Assembly (NCBI GenBank): GCA_023386345.1
Contig: JAEWJT010000016.1
Coordinates: forward strand, 124,001-188,000
From: Bacillota bacterium
GTDB lineage: Bacteria; Bacillota; Clostridia; Tissierellales; Sedimentibacteraceae
Direction of reading: 5' to 3'
DNA: 64,000 nucleotides
The position numbers and the translations under genes are program-made. The number at the start of each line of letters is the position of its first letter. Position 1 is the stretch's first letter. The notes beneath the pieces are model-generated. The model saw only the letters and a list, made by a program, of their open reading frames with translations, searched no databases and was not told the DNA's origin. Shown piece after piece: positions 50,821-59,135 of the stretch.

Positions 50821-51642
50821 ATGGAAAAATTAATTATTACAGCTGCTATTTGCGGAGCGGAGGTTACTAAGGAACAAAACCCTGCTGTTCCTTATACTAT
50901 TGAAGAAATAGTTAGGGAAGCAAAGTCAGCATATGATGCTGGTGCATCTATTATCCACCTTCATGTTAGATGGGATGATGGAACACCTACACAAGATACA
51001 AAGAGATTCCAAGAAGCAATAGATGCTATTAAGAAGCTTTGTCCAGATGTTATAGTTCAGCCATCTACAGGTGGAGCTGTTGGTATGACAGATTTAGAGA
51101 GATTGGCATCTACAGATGTTGTTCCTACACCTGAATTTGCAACATTGGATTGTGGAACTTGTAATTTTGGTGGAGATGAAATATTTATCAATACTGATAA
51201 CACTATATTTAACTTCGCTAAAATTATGAAGGAAAGAGGAATTAAGCCTGAGCTTGAAGTTTTTGACAAAGGAATGATAGATATAGCTTTAAAGGCAGAC
51301 AGAAAAGGATTATTAGTTCATCCTTTACACTTTGACTTTGTGCTTGGAGTGCAAATGTCAGCTACAATTCGTGATTTATCGTTTATGGTTGGAAGTATAC
51401 CTCAAGGCTCTACTTGGACAGCAACAGGTATAGGAAGAAGTGCATGGAGTATAGCTGCTGCAACTATCTCTATGGGCGGACATGTTAGAGTAGGATTTGA
51501 GGATAGCGTCTACTTAGAAAAAGGCGTTTTAGCAAAATCAAATGGCGAAATGGTAGAAAAGGTTGTTCAATTAGCGAAATTATTGGGCAGAGAAATAGCT
51601 ACACCAAACGAAGCAAGAGAAATTTTAAGTATGAAAAAATAA
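50821..51642 (+). CDS. kce: 3-keto-5-aminohexanoate cleavage enzyme (BKACE family)
   Basis: Condenses 3-keto-5-aminohexanoate with acetyl-CoA, yielding 3-aminobutyryl-CoA and acetoacetate in lysine fermentation. The 273-residue TIM barrel has the zinc motif SIIHLHVRWDDGTPTQD (His-x-His), VIVQPSTGGAVGMTDLERL, PELEVFDKGMID (conserved Glu) and SIAAATISMGGHVRVGFED. The family (formerly DUF849) has many substrate types, so the exact keto acid is inferred; the Kal-like gene in this window supports the lysine assignment. AGAAAGGAAATATT precedes the start. Confidence 0.8.
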   Translation: MEKLIITAAICGAEVTKEQNPAVPYTIEEIVREAKSAYDAGASIIHLHVRWDDGTPTQDTKRFQEAIDAIKKLCPDVIVQPSTGGAVGMTDLERLASTDVVPTPEFATLDCGTCNFGGDEIFINTDNTIFNFAKIMKERGIKPELEVFDKGMIDIALKADRKGLLVHPLHFDFVLGVQMSATIRDLSFMVGSIPQGSTWTATGIGRSAWSIAAATISMGGHVRVGFEDSVYLEKGVLAKSNGEMVEKVVQLAKLLGREIATPNEAREILSMKK

Positions 51643-51644
51643 AT

Positions 51645-51682
51645 AAAAGGATATCGACGTTCATATGTCGATATCCTTTTTA
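51645..51682 (+). terminator. terminator of the kce operon
   Basis: A perfect 14-bp stem (51645-51658 with 51667-51680), 8-nt loop, and T-run. Confidence 0.9.
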
Positions 51683-51747
51683 TGCAGATAACATCTGTCG
51701 GATAAATACTATCTTGTGATGGATATTAAAGAGGAGGGTCTATACAA

Positions 51748-52290
51748 ATGAAAACTATGTTGAAAAGTATGCAAATGCGTAAAAATGAAATTCCTGTTGA
51801 TATATTGCCTTTGTTTGAACACATTGTTCAAACATATAGTGGAGATGAATGTGATGAAAAATTTATAAAAGCGATGGAAAAACAGCTCACCAAGGAGCAA
51901 CGCTTCAGGCTATACGAGCAAAATGGAAGTTGTAACGGTACTGGGTACGATAAAGAACGCAAAGCCTTCGCACTTGAACACGCTGATAAGCCCCTTGCTG
52001 AAAGGCTTGAAATATTTACAAATACTTTTGGCAGAACAGCCGTTTTGAATGATGATAATACAATCACAGTCACTTTTTCCTGTAAACATGGTTACTACAA
52101 GCATGCGCCAAAAGGAATGTTTCAATTTCCTGCATCAATTGAAACATATTTTGAAAGATGTGCCGGTGGGCGTTTGTATGAGTACCAAAAAGCATTGGGA
52201 ATAAAATTGAAGATTAAGTCAGTTGATGTATCTCCACTTAGCGAGAATATTGTAAATCCCGTTGTATTTACTTTTGAAATAGTGGATTAA
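51748..52290 (+). CDS. hypothetical protein
   Basis: A 180-residue soluble protein I do not recognise with confidence. It has several Cys and His (NGSCNGTGYD, TFSCKHGYYKHAPKG, YFERCAGGRLYEYQKALG), which could bind a metal. The N-terminal half is helical (KQLTKEQRFRLYEQ). AGAGGAGGGT lies about 11 nt before the ATG. The gene stands alone between two terminators, and its base composition is slightly richer in G+C than its neighbours. No family-level function is proposed. Confidence 0.62.
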   Translation: MKTMLKSMQMRKNEIPVDILPLFEHIVQTYSGDECDEKFIKAMEKQLTKEQRFRLYEQNGSCNGTGYDKERKAFALEHADKPLAERLEIFTNTFGRTAVLNDDNTITVTFSCKHGYYKHAPKGMFQFPASIETYFERCAGGRLYEYQKALGIKLKIKSVDVSPLSENIVNPVVFTFEIVD

Positions 52291-52409
52291 TAACGCATTT
52301 ACTGAAATTATTATTGATGATGGCAAAGTGCCTATCATGCTGTACAAATGTCCAATTACATAGAAGGACTTTTTTAAGAAACATGAATTCTCGTATGACG
52401 AGTATTCTG
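52291..52409. other. remnant-like intergenic stretch
   Basis: About 120 nt between the hypothetical gene and the following terminator. Short broken frames occur, but nothing long enough to call. It may be the degraded end of a gene; no homologous frame was recognised. Confidence 0.3.
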
Positions 52410-52445
52410 AAAGGATGTTTTAAATAAATTAAAACATCCTTTTTT
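52410..52445 (+). terminator. intrinsic terminator
   Basis: AAAGGATGTTTTA (52410-52422) pairs with TAAAACATCCTTT (52430-52442), 7-nt loop, T-run to 52445. Confidence 0.88.
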
Positions 52446-52619
52446 ATTTAAGGATTCATTTATAAATTGTTTTTAAAGTCTAAGTTATATTTTTATTCTT
52501 AATTAATATACTTACTTTAGATAAGTAAGCTAATTTAATAAATATATTACATACTAAACCTAATTAACAGAATTTAATTATTTATAAAGCTTAAATTGTT
52601 AATTATTTAACATTTCTAA

Positions 52620-52648
52620 TTGACATTTCATTTGAAAAAACTTATAAT
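52620..52648 (+). promoter_or_regulatory. consensus sigma-A promoter of the hydrogen operon
   Basis: TTGACA (52620-52625), 17 nt, TATAAT (52643-52648): a perfect match on both hexamers. The first start codon is 147 nt downstream, leaving a leader of about 140 nt in which only a short GAA-TGATTC hairpin is visible. Between the previous terminator and this promoter (52446-52619) I see only AT-rich sequence. Confidence 0.85.
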
Positions 52649-52794
52649 TAGATTAACATTATAAGAAGAGTTCGTGACTATAAATTATATCCTTAATTTA
52701 GATTTAAAAATGATTTTTGTTCTAAGTTAAAAGCAATAAAAAATAAAGAATGATTCTTCATTTATGTTGCCATTACAAGGTGTAGGAGGTTATT

Positions 52795-53043
52795 ATGCTA
52801 AATATTAGCGTTTGTGTAGGAAGTGCATGTCATCTAAAGGGTTCTTATGAGGTTATCGAAAAATTAAAAGAATGTGTAAAGAAAAACAATCTTGAAGACA
52901 AGGTTACAATTAAGGCTGCGTTTTGCTTAGGAAATTGTACGGAAGCTGTTTCAACTAGAATTGAAGATAAAGTATATTCAGTAGTTCCAGATACAGCAGA
53001 AAAATTCTTTAATGAACAAATTTTAGAGGAATTGAAACGATGA
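52795..53043 (+). CDS. thioredoxin-like [2Fe-2S] ferredoxin
   Basis: An 82-residue protein with Cys7-x4-Cys12 and Cys44-x3-Cys48, the four-Cys pattern of thioredoxin-like [2Fe-2S] ferredoxins (NuoE/HydC C-terminal domain). It would pass electrons to or from the hydrogenase-like protein encoded next, overlapping it by 4 nt (ATGA). TAGGAGGTTATT gives a strong start. It is the first gene of a four-gene operon. Its small size lacks the N-terminal helices of NuoE, so it is a stand-alone shuttle. Confidence 0.85.
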   Translation: MLNISVCVGSACHLKGSYEVIEKLKECVKKNNLEDKVTIKAAFCLGNCTEAVSTRIEDKVYSVVPDTAEKFFNEQILEELKR

Positions 53044-54755
53044 AAATACTAGATTTTGTACCTGCAAATTGTAAGAATTGTTATAAATGTGTTAGAAATT
53101 GCAGTGTAAAAGCTATAAAAATGGTAGACGATCGTGCTCAAATAGAGGAGAAAAGATGTGTAGCTTGTGGAACGTGCTTTTTGGTATGTCCTCAGAATGC
53201 TCGAAGCATACTTAGTGACTTAGACAAAGTAATACAAGCTATCAAAGAAAATAAAAAGGTTGTAATTAGTATTGCTCCGTCATATCTAGGAATTTTTAAA
53301 GAGCCTTATAAGCTAATAGGCGCTTTGAAAAAGCTTGGAGTTTATGCTGTTGAGGAAACATCTATCGGAGCTGCTAAGGTTACTGAGCTTTATAAAGAAT
53401 ATATAAAGAATTCTGATGGTAGAAATATAATTACATCGGCCTGTCCATCTGTAAACATGATGATAGAGATATATTTCCCAGAATTGCTTGATAATCTAAT
53501 GCCTTTAGATTCTCCAATGATTGCACATAGCAAGATGCTTCTCAAAAAGTATGGTAAGGATTCATTTATAACATTTTTAGGACCTTGTCTAGCTAAAAAA
53601 TGTGAAGCTTATCCTTATCAAGTGGCAGGTATAATGGATGCTGTTATTTCTTTTGAGGAGCTTGAAGAATTCCTTACTAAGAATGATGTCAATTTAGAAG
53701 ATTGTGAAGAAACCTTTCCAGATGCGACAGGCAGTACTACAGGACAGAGATATCCTATCGAAAAAGGGATATTGGGAGGGCTTGTAGATGTTTTAAATGA
53801 AAAGAACTACACAAGTATAGCAGTAGCAGGCTCAAAGAGTTGTAAAAATTTATTTGAGGCACTAAGTAATAATGAATTAAGAAATGTATGTATAGAAGCA
53901 AATATGTGCGAGGGAGCATGTATTGGTGGACCAGCTATATCTAAAATAGAAGGCAACTCATATATTAGACAGGTGTTTATAAGAAACAAAATTAAACAAA
54001 ATGAAAAAGAGGACAAGTCCCTTAAAAATGATTATCAGGATATAGATTATTCTAGAAAATTTAGGGATGCTAGTGTTCCAGCAGTGGGACATACCGAAGA
54101 ACAAATAAAAGCTGTTTTAAATAACATAGGAAAATATACAAAAGAAGATGAGCTTAATTGTGGTTCTTGCGGATATGAAACCTGCCGTGAAAAAGCTATA
54201 TCTGTTTTAAATGGACTTTCACATCCGGAAATGTGTCTTCCATATATGAGAAACAAGGCTGAAAGAATATCAAATATAAGCTTTGATTATTCTCCAAATA
54301 TATTATTTATAGTTGATGAAAATCTAAACATAATTGACATAAATCCTAAGGCTGAAGATACGTTTAATGCAAAGGCAGAAAATATGGTCGGCAAAAATCT
54401 ATCTTTATTGATGCCTATTGCAGATTGCAAAGCAGTAATAGAGAGCGGATGTGATCTTATAGGTAAGAAAATAGTATTGGATAGTTATGGAATAACTGCA
54501 TATAGCAGTATTATATATTTACCAAAATTGAAAATACTTTTTGGTATATTGCTCGATGTTACAGACGAAGAGAAAAAGAAAGATAAACTTTTAAGTTTAA
54601 AATTAAGTACAATAGAAAGTACCAATAAGGTAATTGAAAAGCAAATGCGTGTAGCGCAGGAAATAGCAGGACTTCTAGGAGAAACAACGGCAGAAACAAA
54701 AGCTACTTTGCTAAAACTTAAGAAAATAGTAGCTGATGAAGAAAGTGGAAAGTGA
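53040..54755 (+). CDS. HydS-type sensory [FeFe]-hydrogenase with PAS domain
   Basis: A 571-residue protein. Two N-terminal [4Fe-4S] motifs (CKNCYKCVRNC; CVACGTCFLVC) are followed by the H-cluster domain with degenerate loops: L1 TSACPS (about 131-136), L2 GPCLAKKCE (about 181-189) and L3 EANMCEGACIGGP (about 286-298). All four H-cluster Cys are kept, but the proton-relay Cys of TSCCP is Ala, as in characterised sensory HydS. An extra Fe-S domain (CGSCGYETCREKA, about 373-390) and a PAS domain (about 415-520) follow, then a helical tail. This order marks a group C hydrogenase thought to sense H2 rather than make it in bulk. The next gene is a PP2C phosphatase. Confidence 0.85.
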   Translation: MKILDFVPANCKNCYKCVRNCSVKAIKMVDDRAQIEEKRCVACGTCFLVCPQNARSILSDLDKVIQAIKENKKVVISIAPSYLGIFKEPYKLIGALKKLGVYAVEETSIGAAKVTELYKEYIKNSDGRNIITSACPSVNMMIEIYFPELLDNLMPLDSPMIAHSKMLLKKYGKDSFITFLGPCLAKKCEAYPYQVAGIMDAVISFEELEEFLTKNDVNLEDCEETFPDATGSTTGQRYPIEKGILGGLVDVLNEKNYTSIAVAGSKSCKNLFEALSNNELRNVCIEANMCEGACIGGPAISKIEGNSYIRQVFIRNKIKQNEKEDKSLKNDYQDIDYSRKFRDASVPAVGHTEEQIKAVLNNIGKYTKEDELNCGSCGYETCREKAISVLNGLSHPEMCLPYMRNKAERISNISFDYSPNILFIVDENLNIIDINPKAEDTFNAKAENMVGKNLSLLMPIADCKAVIESGCDLIGKKIVLDSYGITAYSSIIYLPKLKILFGILLDVTDEEKKKDKLLSLKLSTIESTNKVIEKQMRVAQEIAGLLGETTAETKATLLKLKKIVADEESGK

Positions 54756-55924
54756 TGGAATATTTCATAGACATAAATTATAAAAGTATAAATCATGTAG
54801 GGGAAGAGTTGTGTGGCGACAAGGTTGAGATTGTTCAAACAGACGATGGATATATAGCTGTTCTTTCTGATGGTCTTGGAAGCGGTGTAAAGGCTAATAT
54901 ATTGTCTACATTGACTTCTAAAATTGCGGCAACTATGCTAAAGAATGGCGCAAGCATAGAGGAGACAATCGAAACTATAATAAACACACTACCTGAATGC
55001 AAGGTTAGAAAGCTTGCATACTCAACGTTTACGATAATAAAAATTGATAAAAACTACAATGCGTATATAGCAGAATATGACGGTCCAAATTATTTTTATT
55101 ATAATGAGGATGGAATAAATATAAATGTTGATAAAAAAGAAAGGTATTTTGGAACTAAAAAAGTTCTTGAATCAAATATACAGCTCACACTTGGAGATAC
55201 AATCAATGTAGTGAGTGACGGTGCTGTTCATGCCGGTATAGGTGGATTGCTTAACTTAGGTTGGGGATGGGATGAAATAAATGATTATTTATCTAGCTTA
55301 AACAAGGTTAATCATACATCGCAAATTTTGAACGGTAATTTTATAGGTGTTTGCAATAATTTATATGATAGCAAGCCTGGTGATGACACTACAATATTAA
55401 CCATTAAGGTAAGAAAACCACAGCATATAGATTTATTTGTGGGACCTCCATCTGATAAAAATCTTGACGCATTTTTAGTAGAGAAGATGACATCTGGAGA
55501 CTCGAAAAAAATAGTCTGCGGAGGAACAACTGCGCAGATTGCTCAAAGGGCTCTCAACCTTGATATGACTGTAGATATGGACTCTATGACAAAGGATATA
55601 CCTCCTATAGCATATATGGATGGATTTGACCTTATTACAGAGGGGGTATTGACTCTTGGTATGGTCTTGGATAAATTGATACAATTAAATGATAGTACTC
55701 AAGAGAATTATGTAGATTATAATAGCTATGATGGCTGTTGCTTACTTACAAAATTGCTCATGGAGGAAAGTACCCATGTAAATTTTTATGTAGGAAAGGC
55801 AGTTAATCCAGCTCATCAAAACCCTAATTTTCCAGTGGGATTTAATATTAAAATAAAAATAATAAATGAAATTGTGGAAGAGTTGAAAAAGGCTGGGAAA
55901 GAGGTTTCCATTAAATACTTGTAA
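54755..55924 (+). CDS. SpoIIE/PP2C-family phosphatase linked to HydS
   Basis: A 389-residue protein. The first 220 residues form a PP2C-like fold with the metal motifs VLSDGLGSG (Asp-Gly) and VVSDGAVHAG, plus PGDDTTILTIKV (Asp-Asp). The remaining 165 residues include a second unrecognised domain (VCGGTTAQIAQRALNLDM; FNIKIKI near the end). The ATG overlaps the hydS stop (TGATG); GTG 54752 is also possible. SpoIIE-like phosphatases act on anti-anti-sigma factors or other phosphoproteins. Beside HydS, the natural reading is that H2 or redox sensing changes phosphatase activity. No anti-sigma partner is in the window, so the target is unknown. Confidence 0.82.
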   Translation: MEYFIDINYKSINHVGEELCGDKVEIVQTDDGYIAVLSDGLGSGVKANILSTLTSKIAATMLKNGASIEETIETIINTLPECKVRKLAYSTFTIIKIDKNYNAYIAEYDGPNYFYYNEDGININVDKKERYFGTKKVLESNIQLTLGDTINVVSDGAVHAGIGGLLNLGWGWDEINDYLSSLNKVNHTSQILNGNFIGVCNNLYDSKPGDDTTILTIKVRKPQHIDLFVGPPSDKNLDAFLVEKMTSGDSKKIVCGGTTAQIAQRALNLDMTVDMDSMTKDIPPIAYMDGFDLITEGVLTLGMVLDKLIQLNDSTQENYVDYNSYDGCCLLTKLLMEESTHVNFYVGKAVNPAHQNPNFPVGFNIKIKIINEIVEELKKAGKEVSIKYL

Positions 55925-55977
55925 ATAATAATGGAAAACAGGACAGCTAGGAAAAATAAGGAGTAAATTTTAGAAAA

Positions 55978-57447
55978 ATGAAAAAGTTTGATAATCATGT
56001 TCAGTATATTAAATATTCAGTTTTAAAGGAAGTTCTTAAATCTGAATTAAAGGATAATTTATTAAAGGATTTACTGAACATTCCAAAAAAAATCGCAGAA
56101 GGACCAAAGCCACAGATTAGATGTTGTATTTATAAAGAAAGGGCGATTGTTAGCGAAAGAATAAAGCACATTCTTTATGAGTTCAATGATCATGTAGTCA
56201 ATACTATTGAATTAGCCTGTGATGAATGCCCAGTAAACAGGTTTTCTGTTACAGAAGCTTGCAGGGGCTGCTTAGCTCATCATTGTGTAGCTAATTGCCC
56301 TGTAAATGCAATATCAATTGTTAATAAGAAGGCTCACATAGACTATGAAAAATGTATAGAGTGTGGAAAATGCCATCAATCATGCCAATTTGAGGCTATA
56401 TCAGATGTTAGAAGACCATGCTATACATCTTGTAAGCTTAATGCAATACAAATAGATCCTGTTACAAAAAAAGCTTTGATTGACCATGAAAAATGTATAT
56501 CTTGTGGAGCTTGTGTACTTAGATGCCCTTTTGGAGCGATAACAGATAAATCACATATTTTAGAAGTTGCAAGATTGATAAAAAGGTCTGAAAACAATAA
56601 AAATTATAAGGTTTACTGTGTTATTGCACCGGCAATAGCTGCTCAGTTTCCAGAAAATTCAATAGAGCAGGTTGTAGAGGCACTTAAAAAACTTGGTTTC
56701 TATGATGTTATTGAGGCTGCGATAGGTGCGGATATCATAGCACAACATGAGACAAGTCAGCTTGTAGAGGAATTAAAGCACAAGAAATTTATTACTTCTT
56801 CATGTTGCCCTGCATTTGTATCATTAATAAAAAAGAAATATAGTGATTTAGTAGATAACATATCTACAGCTGTTTCACCAATGATTGCTGCTGCAAGATT
56901 AATTAAGCACACGGACGCAGATGCTAAAGTAATCTTCATAGGACCTTGCGTTGCAAAAAAAGAAGAGGCGCAATACGAAGAATACAGAGATGATGTAGAT
57001 TTTGTATTGAGCTTTGAAGAACTCCAAGCTTTCTTGGATGCAAAGGAAATAGAGGTTTCGGAATGTGAAGAGAAGCCATTGGACAATGCTTCTAAATTTG
57101 GAAGAATATTTGCTCGTTCTGGTGGACTTACAGAGGCAGTTAAGCATGTTATAGAAGAAAATAAATATGATGTAGAGATAAAACCTGTTATTTGCAATGG
57201 TCTTGCTGAGTGTGAAAAAGCATTAAAGCTTGCTAAGCTAGGCAGATTAGATGGTAATTTTATAGAGGGTATGGTTTGTGAGGGAGGATGTGTGAACGGT
57301 CCGCTTTCCTTAAACAGAAAACCAAGTAATACTATGTGTATTAACAAATACGCAGATAGAGCAAAGGAAAAATCAGTAAAAGATTCAATAAGAGTTTTTG
57401 AGCTTGATAAAATTGAATTGGATTATAAAAATAGTGAAAAATGTTAA
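55978..57447 (+). CDS. hydA: [FeFe]-hydrogenase, monomeric, group B-like
   Basis: A 489-residue enzyme. About 75 residues without clear motif precede a Cys-rich electron-transfer region of three ferredoxin-like sites (CRGCLAHHCVANCPVNAI; CIECGKCHQSC; CISCGACVLRCPFGAI). The H-cluster domain follows: L1 TSSCCPAFV (about 271-279), retaining the proton-relay Cys; L2 GPCVAKKEE (about 321-329); L3 EGMVCEGGCVNGP (about 430-442). These loop variants fit group B rather than the Clostridium pasteurianum type. It should exchange electrons with ferredoxin to make or consume H2. AAGGAG lies about 14 nt before the ATG. It ends the operon of the 2Fe-2S, HydS and phosphatase genes. Confidence 0.87.
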   Translation: MKKFDNHVQYIKYSVLKEVLKSELKDNLLKDLLNIPKKIAEGPKPQIRCCIYKERAIVSERIKHILYEFNDHVVNTIELACDECPVNRFSVTEACRGCLAHHCVANCPVNAISIVNKKAHIDYEKCIECGKCHQSCQFEAISDVRRPCYTSCKLNAIQIDPVTKKALIDHEKCISCGACVLRCPFGAITDKSHILEVARLIKRSENNKNYKVYCVIAPAIAAQFPENSIEQVVEALKKLGFYDVIEAAIGADIIAQHETSQLVEELKHKKFITSSCCPAFVSLIKKKYSDLVDNISTAVSPMIAAARLIKHTDADAKVIFIGPCVAKKEEAQYEEYRDDVDFVLSFEELQAFLDAKEIEVSECEEKPLDNASKFGRIFARSGGLTEAVKHVIEENKYDVEIKPVICNGLAECEKALKLAKLGRLDGNFIEGMVCEGGCVNGPLSLNRKPSNTMCINKYADRAKEKSVKDSIRVFELDKIELDYKNSEKC

Positions 57448-57467
57448 TAAAGTTTGAATTTTTTTAA

Positions 57468-57518
57468 AAATTGTCCGATATAATATATAAGTTTGTTGTA
57501 TATTATATCGGACAATTT
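57468..57518. repeat. perfect 20-bp palindrome before lipoprotein gene
   Basis: A perfect 20-bp inverted repeat (57468-57487 with 57499-57518) with an 11-nt loop. Not followed by a T-run on the plus strand. It contains TATAAT (57479-57484), preceded by TTGAAT at a long 19-nt spacing, so it might be an operator overlapping a promoter as well as a hairpin that ends the hydA transcript. Confidence 0.7.
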
Positions 57519-57556
57519 AAAAATAATTACAAAATATTAGACGGAGGACATTTAAA

Positions 57557-59047
57557 ATGATTAAAAGAAAAATAAGTTTATTTCTTGCGGTATTTATGTT
57601 GATTTCAATGCTTGCAGGATGCAACACAAACGAAATAGGCTACATGAATTTATCTGCTGAAATGAACAAGTTAACTCAGATAGAGATTAAAAATTCAACA
57701 CAGATTGAAATACCCAAAGAAATTACAGGAAAAGATGTAAATAGTAGATTGGATATTGATATCCAAGGGGAAGCAAATATAGATGATCTTAACAAAGCTT
57801 ATTTAAACTTGAATATTAAATTTGAGCTTGATGGAAAGGGAAATACAAGTCCAATTAAGTTTATGATGATAGATAATAAATTCTATGTTTCAAAAAATAT
57901 TCTGTCAGAAATGTTAAAGTTTAGAGATGATTTAAATTTAGAATTAGACGAAACAGAAGTTTTAATTGCTGAAAAACTTGTTGAGGAATTGAAAGATGTT
58001 GAGTATATAGTTCTTCCTAATCAATATGATATATCTGGAATAGAGGAGCTTAAAAATTCTAATATAAGCGTAACTTACAAGGATAACAAGGCAATAATCG
58101 AAAGTGCTAAAAAATATTTGACAAATGCGTTCAAAGGCTTTGAGTCAAAGCTTATAAAGAAAACTGACAATGGATATGTTATGGAGCTAAATGCAAAGGA
58201 CGTATGGAGCTTTGTCAGCAGACTTGTTAAATACATAAGCGAAAATAAAGAACTAATATTTGATGAAACAATCAAATATCTAGAAACTATATATGCTAAT
58301 ATGGAAATTAAGGAAGGAGCAGAGGCTGTTGATACAAAATCTGCTATTGAGGAGTTCAAAGGGCTAAAAGAAGACTTCTATAAAGGTATAGATGAAATTT
58401 ATAAATCAATAGAAACTATGGAAACTGAAGATAAAGAAGAATTAGATAAGATTATCAATATGTTTGGTCAAAGCTATCTAAAGAATGAGATTTATAAAGA
58501 GGGTAATACGTATGGACAAAAGCTTGATGCTAAAATAATGGCAGAAGGAATTTTATCAGGAAGTATTAAATCTAAAACAACAATAAGTCCTAAAGCTGTT
58601 AAAATTGCTTTAGCACCAAATAAGGTTATAACAACAGAAGAAATCGACGAATTAAATAAGAAATTAGAAAATAAATACAATCCTGTTAAGATAGTAGAAA
58701 TTAGCTGGTATCGTGATTATCCGGAAGATGGAGCTGATGTAGACATTTATAGAGCAAATGGTAACGCTGAGTATACAAATCTACCATATGTAATAAAAGA
58801 TAATAGAGTATATCTTCCTTTTGAAGATATACTTGAAGCGCTTGTAGGGAAAGACCAGTGGTATTGGAGTGCTGAAAACAACAGAGCATATTTTTTATTA
58901 AGTGACGGCCAAGAATTTTATATGGAAGGTTTAACAATTAACGGCGAGGCTATGATAAGAGTAAAAGATTTTGAAAAACTTGGCTTTACAGTAGAATATA
59001 TACAAGATGAGGACTTCTCACTAGCTAGGATTATAAAGAATAAATAA
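57557..59047 (+). CDS. lipoprotein with stalk/copper-amine-oxidase-N-like domain
   Basis: A 496-residue exported protein. The signal peptide ends in Leu-Ala-Gly-Cys (Cys22), a good lipobox. The middle (about 40-370) is an alpha-beta region with alternating charged segments (DDLNKAYLNLNIKFELDG; LNLELDETEVLIAEK), not recognised. The C-terminal 110 residues (VIKDNRVYLPFEDILEAL; GEAMIRVKDFEKLGFTVEY) match the copper amine oxidase N-terminal-like (stalk) domain seen in many clostridial surface proteins. GACGGAGGACATTT precedes the start. It follows hydA but is separated by a 20-bp palindrome, so it may be its own transcript. Role unknown. Confidence 0.78.
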   Translation: MIKRKISLFLAVFMLISMLAGCNTNEIGYMNLSAEMNKLTQIEIKNSTQIEIPKEITGKDVNSRLDIDIQGEANIDDLNKAYLNLNIKFELDGKGNTSPIKFMMIDNKFYVSKNILSEMLKFRDDLNLELDETEVLIAEKLVEELKDVEYIVLPNQYDISGIEELKNSNISVTYKDNKAIIESAKKYLTNAFKGFESKLIKKTDNGYVMELNAKDVWSFVSRLVKYISENKELIFDETIKYLETIYANMEIKEGAEAVDTKSAIEEFKGLKEDFYKGIDEIYKSIETMETEDKEELDKIINMFGQSYLKNEIYKEGNTYGQKLDAKIMAEGILSGSIKSKTTISPKAVKIALAPNKVITTEEIDELNKKLENKYNPVKIVEISWYRDYPEDGADVDIYRANGNAEYTNLPYVIKDNRVYLPFEDILEALVGKDQWYWSAENNRAYFLLSDGQEFYMEGLTINGEAMIRVKDFEKLGFTVEYIQDEDFSLARIIKNK

Positions 59048-59075
59048 TTGTAATAAAGAAATTTAGAATAAAAAT

Positions 59076-59110
59076 AAATTGGTGAGTTTGTGAAACTCAC
59101 CAATTTATTT
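59076..59110. terminator. bidirectional terminator between lipoprotein and hydF
   Basis: A perfect 14-bp stem (59076-59089 with 59093-59106), 3-nt loop, with A-rich and T-rich flanks, ending both converging transcripts. Confidence 0.9.
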
Positions 59111-59135
59111 TTAATAGAATATGTGAAAAATTCTG

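Noticed and set aside
56757..57347. 196-residue open frame opposite hydA
   Set aside because: It is an antisense shadow of the H-cluster domain; all hydrogenase motifs are on the plus strand.
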